Positions 61,785 to 64,000 of a stretch of 64,000 nucleotides of DNA are shown piece by piece (position 1 is the first letter of the stretch; each line of letters starts with the position of its first letter). The DNA comes from Pirellulales bacterium (GTDB lineage Bacteria > Planctomycetota > Planctomycetia > Pirellulales > JALHPA01). The notes under the pieces are model-generated. The model was not told where the DNA came from and did not search any database. It worked only from the letters and a program-made list of their open reading frames with translations. The translations under genes and the position numbers were made by a program. Where the stretch lies: positions 59,027 to 123,026 of the forward strand of contig JANRLT010000017.1 of assembly GCA_033762255.1 (NCBI GenBank). The letters run 5' to 3'.

Positions 61785-62921
61785 TCACTTCACTGCCAGC
61801 ATGCGCTCGAGCGCGGTCAGGGCCTGGGCGGCGATTTCCGGGTCAACCTGGATCACGTTGACCGGCGCGCCCGTGGCCAAATGTTCCAGGCTCCAGCATA
61901 AATGCGCCAGGTCGATGCGATACATGGTCGCGCACATGCAGACCACCGGCGACAGAAAGTGAATTTCTTGCTCGGGATGCCGTTGTTTTAGCCGATTGAC
62001 CAGATGCAACTCCGTGCCGATGGCCCATTTCGTTCCGGGGGGGGCGGCCGCCACCGTTTGCAAGATCTTGCTGGTGCTCCCCTTGATGTCCGCCTTATCG
62101 CACACTTCCATCGCGCATTCCGGATGAACCAAAATTTTTATATCCGGATACTTGCCGCGAAACAAATCGACATGCTCGGGCCGAAACATGGCATGCACCG
62201 AGCAGTGCCCCTTCCACAACAACACTTTGCTGGCGCGCAACTGTTCCGCAGTGTTCCCCCCGGCGACCGGCTCATAGGGGTCCCAGACGCACATTTGCTC
62301 CAGGGGAATTCCCATGGCCTTGGCCGTGTTGCGGCCCAAGTGCTGATCTGGAAAAAATAGCACCCGGCTGCGCCGGGCAAACGCCCAATCCAGGACCGCC
62401 GCGGCATTGCTGGAGGTGCAGACGATCCCCCCATGCCGCCCACAAAAGGCCTTGAGACTGGCGGCGGAGTTAATATAGGTCACGGGGGTAATGTCGGCGG
62501 TGTCGATGTACTCGCCCAATTCGTCCCAGCAGTTTTCTACCTGGGTGATGCCCGCCATATCGGCCATGGAGCAACCGGCGGCCAGATCGGGCAGGACCAC
62601 GGTGACGTGTTCTCCCGCGCGTTCGGCCAGTTTTTCGGGGCGGTTGGCCAGGATGTCGGCGGTTTCGGCCATAAAATGGACGCCGCAAAACGCAATCGCC
62701 CGGCAATCCTGGCTCGCGGCGGCCATTTGGCTTAGTTGGTAACTATCCCCCTGCAGGTCGGACAGCGCGATCACCTCATCCTGTTGATAATGATGTCCCA
62801 GGATCAATAGCCGCGCTCCTTGCTCGGCCCGCACGGCGTTAATGCGGGCGATCAGTTCGGCATTGGGAAGCGATTTGTAAGCTTTGACATCGCCGGGAGT
62901 TGCGGCAAGTGTGGCGGTCAT
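61785..62921 (-). CDS. nadA: Quinolinate synthase NadA
   Basis: [4Fe-4S] enzyme that condenses iminoaspartate (from NadB) with dihydroxyacetone phosphate to quinolinate in NAD synthesis. 378 residues from ATG 62921. Seen: LGHHYQQDEVIALSDLQGDSYQL (about 41-63), cluster cysteine CGVHFMAETA (Cys79), YINSAASLKAF, VCTSSNAAAVL (second cysteine region, about 172), FPDQHLGRN, HPECAMEV and CMCATMYRID (third cysteine). The frame stays open for 96 codons upstream, but that part is only the translated heptamer repeat, so it is rejected. It converges with the HEPN gene. Confidence 0.95.
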   Translation of the reverse strand: MTATLAATPGDVKAYKSLPNAELIARINAVRAEQGARLLILGHHYQQDEVIALSDLQGDSYQLSQMAAASQDCRAIAFCGVHFMAETADILANRPEKLAERAGEHVTVVLPDLAAGCSMADMAGITQVENCWDELGEYIDTADITPVTYINSAASLKAFCGRHGGIVCTSSNAAAVLDWAFARRSRVLFFPDQHLGRNTAKAMGIPLEQMCVWDPYEPVAGGNTAEQLRASKVLLWKGHCSVHAMFRPEHVDLFRGKYPDIKILVHPECAMEVCDKADIKGSTSKILQTVAAAPPGTKWAIGTELHLVNRLKQRHPEQEIHFLSPVVCMCATMYRIDLAHLCWSLEHLATGAPVNVIQVDPEIAAQALTALERMLAVK

Positions 62922-62956
62922 GGGCGGGATGCTTGGAGACAGGGGTGAGGGTAGCA

Positions 62957-63021
62957 GGGAACGGGGAACAGGGAACGGGCGAGCGGGGAACGGGGAACAG
63001 GGAACAGGGAACAGGCGAGCG
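62957..63021. repeat. GGGAACR heptamer array upstream of nadA
   Basis: Seven-base units GGGAACG and GGGAACA in tandem, interrupted twice by GGGCGAGC-type spacers; the whole block looks like two imperfect copies of a unit of about 30 bases. It begins 36 bases before the nadA start codon. G-runs of three every seven bases on the plus strand could form G-quadruplexes. Confidence 0.8.
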
Positions 63022-63124
63022 GCGGAGGTCAGTTCGTCGGTAATTGCGGGTCGCGAGACGGGACTTACGGGATACGGGACATGGTGTACAGGTCGGTACA
63101 AAGCCGCCGATGGTATCGGCGGAA

Positions 63125-63180
63125 AGTGGGTCGGGGGTTCGGGGGACCTGGGTCGCGGGTCGGGGGGTGCGGGGCGGGGA
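63125..63180. repeat. Second G-rich repeat stretch
   Basis: Degenerate GGGTCGG, GGGTCGC and GGGGGTTC units on the plus strand; related in style to the arrays at 149-192 and 62957-63021. Confidence 0.5.
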
Positions 63181-63542
63181 AAAAAAACTCGCGAAAACCC
63201 TGCGCCCATTATACGGCATTCCCGCGAGAAAAGTCAGTCATCGCAGTTAATCGGTTCAATTCTGAGAGACAACGGCGTAGCCGAATCAGAATTTGCAATT
63301 TGTGCTGATCACACGCTAAAATTCGCAAGGTATGGCCTAATGTAAAACAACATAGTTTCCCGCCACCACACAACACTAACTCGTTTACAAGACAAATAGT
63401 TTGACGGGAATTTTTGAAAGCGGTACGATACGATTGAATCGCTTTGTAGCTGGCCAGGATGTGAGAACCCGCCCGTTATGATGAGTTTTTAATGAATTAT
63501 TTGATCTCGACCCAAAAAATCTATTCCACGTAAAATATTTGC

Positions 63543-63869
63543 ATGAGACGGAGCGCTATGCCACCAACACTTTGCGAGCGTATTGCAGCACCTTTGCTGG
63601 AACTCCATCGCAAGACGACGCCCCTATTCGCGATTATTTTGCTAGGCGCGGCGGCTTTATCAATAATTGGCTATGCATGGTTCGTCGGTAATCTTCACCT
63701 GATGTGGGGCGGAGTGGTTTTAGCTGTAGTGTCGTGGTATGGGTTTTTGTTAAGTGGTTGTGAGCGACTGCTTTCCGCCAAGGAGGAGCGTATCGGTCTG
63801 CTGGAGCGTCAGCTTGCACTCAAGGCCGATCAAACCAATGCAGCGGACTCGCAAAAGATTAAGGCGTGA
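63543..63869 (+). CDS. Small membrane protein with a C-terminal helix
   Basis: 108 residues from ATG 63543 (63558 with GGAG just in front is an equally good start). Two hydrophobic segments (about 27-49, PLFAIILLGAAALSIIGYAWFV, and 53-70, MWGGVVLAVVSWYGFLL) are followed by a charged, coiled-coil-like tail (CERLLSAKEERIGLLERQLALKA). No family recognised. The last 130 bases of the window after it contain no recognisable gene. Confidence 0.55.
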   Translation: MRRSAMPPTLCERIAAPLLELHRKTTPLFAIILLGAAALSIIGYAWFVGNLHLMWGGVVLAVVSWYGFLLSGCERLLSAKEERIGLLERQLALKADQTNAADSQKIKA

Positions 63870-64000
63870 TGGACCGTCAAGTCGTGATTTTAGTCAACAT
63901 CGCTTGGCCACCGCGTGTTTATAACCATTCCCAGAGAGCGGTACGCGTCCGCCGTTCCTTGCTGGATGATCACGGCCATAATTCATTAACATAATGTCAC

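Larger units (their letters stand above)
62922..63542. other. Gene-free region upstream of nadA
   Basis: 621 bases with no gene; the open frames are repeat-encoded. It holds two G-rich repeat arrays (62957-63021 and about 63125-63180) and an AT-rich stretch from about 63290 to 63540. Confidence 0.6.

Noticed and set aside
62922..63209. 96-codon N-terminal extension of nadA
   Set aside because: It only translates the GGGAACR repeats as Pro/Phe/Ser-rich sequence; quinolinate synthases begin near the ATG at 62921.
1..64000. tRNA, rRNA, tmRNA, RNase P RNA, CRISPR, prophage, IS elements
   Set aside because: I looked for their usual motifs in the gaps and for transposase or phage proteins and saw none; a covariance search would be needed to be certain about small RNA genes.

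Overview
The window is about 64 kb of moderately GC-rich bacterial chromosome from a planctomycete, most likely order Pirellulales. No rRNA gene is visible, so the assignment rests on gene content: two PEP-CTERM sorted proteins, a Tat-exported DUF1501 protein, a DUF1080+ThuA exported protein, a BBP7-type outer-membrane barrel, a transporter starting with an NPYESP-type leader, an FHA protein with a giant coiled coil, and a DUF4175-like membrane protein with a huge Asn/Gln/Pro/Gly-rich region. Start sites often carry a visible Shine-Dalgarno sequence and use ATG, GTG and TTG. I see no phage, IS element, CRISPR array, tRNA or rRNA.

Layout. 0-6.4 kb: queuosine precursor genes (queE, divergent queF), two rRNA methyltransferases (RlmI-type and RsmD), an LRR membrane protein and an acyl-CoA synthetase. 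6.8-14 kb: a DksA/TraR zinc-finger protein, a 1 kb gene-free region, the 1776-residue FHA/coiled-coil protein and a small membrane protein. 14.5-24.5 kb: argH, an exported HEAT-repeat protein with an embedded degenerate receiver-like domain, a receiver-less sigma-54 activator, a PEP-CTERM protein, moaE, an MFS transporter and tandem Uma2 nucleases. 24.8-38.8 kb: DUF1080/ThuA protein, large PEP-CTERM protein, STAS protein, tpx, a UbiD-like decarboxylase, an RND/MMPL transporter translationally coupled to a prepilin-peptidase-like protein, a lipoprotein, a Tat-exported TIM-barrel protein and an EboB-like TatD hydrolase with a small upstream partner.

39-51 kb: a HEAT-repeat protein coupled to a small membrane protein, an ABC-2 permease without its ATPase, transaldolase, the BBP7 barrel, the DUF1501 protein, dprA, and a plsC-cdsA phospholipid pair. 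51-64 kb: the DUF4175-like protein, nadB, a BrnT-like/HTH toxin-antitoxin pair, an exported TPR protein, an HTH-MNT/HEPN toxin-antitoxin pair, nadA and a small membrane protein. nadB and nadA supply the aspartate-to-quinolinate step of NAD synthesis but are 4 kb apart with the toxin-antitoxin modules between them.

Most genes are housekeeping or planctomycete-typical. The parts that need a second look are: the HEAT protein with a receiver-like domain behind a signal peptide; the FHA coiled-coil protein with a recent 42-residue (six-heptad) duplication; the HTH-MNT/HEPN pair with two tandem palindromes 21 bp apart, one over the start codon; a paired intergenic hairpin repeat whose stems covary between copies; and an orphan terminator-like hairpin upstream of the DUF1501 gene. 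No single locus is clearly a new defence or metabolic system.
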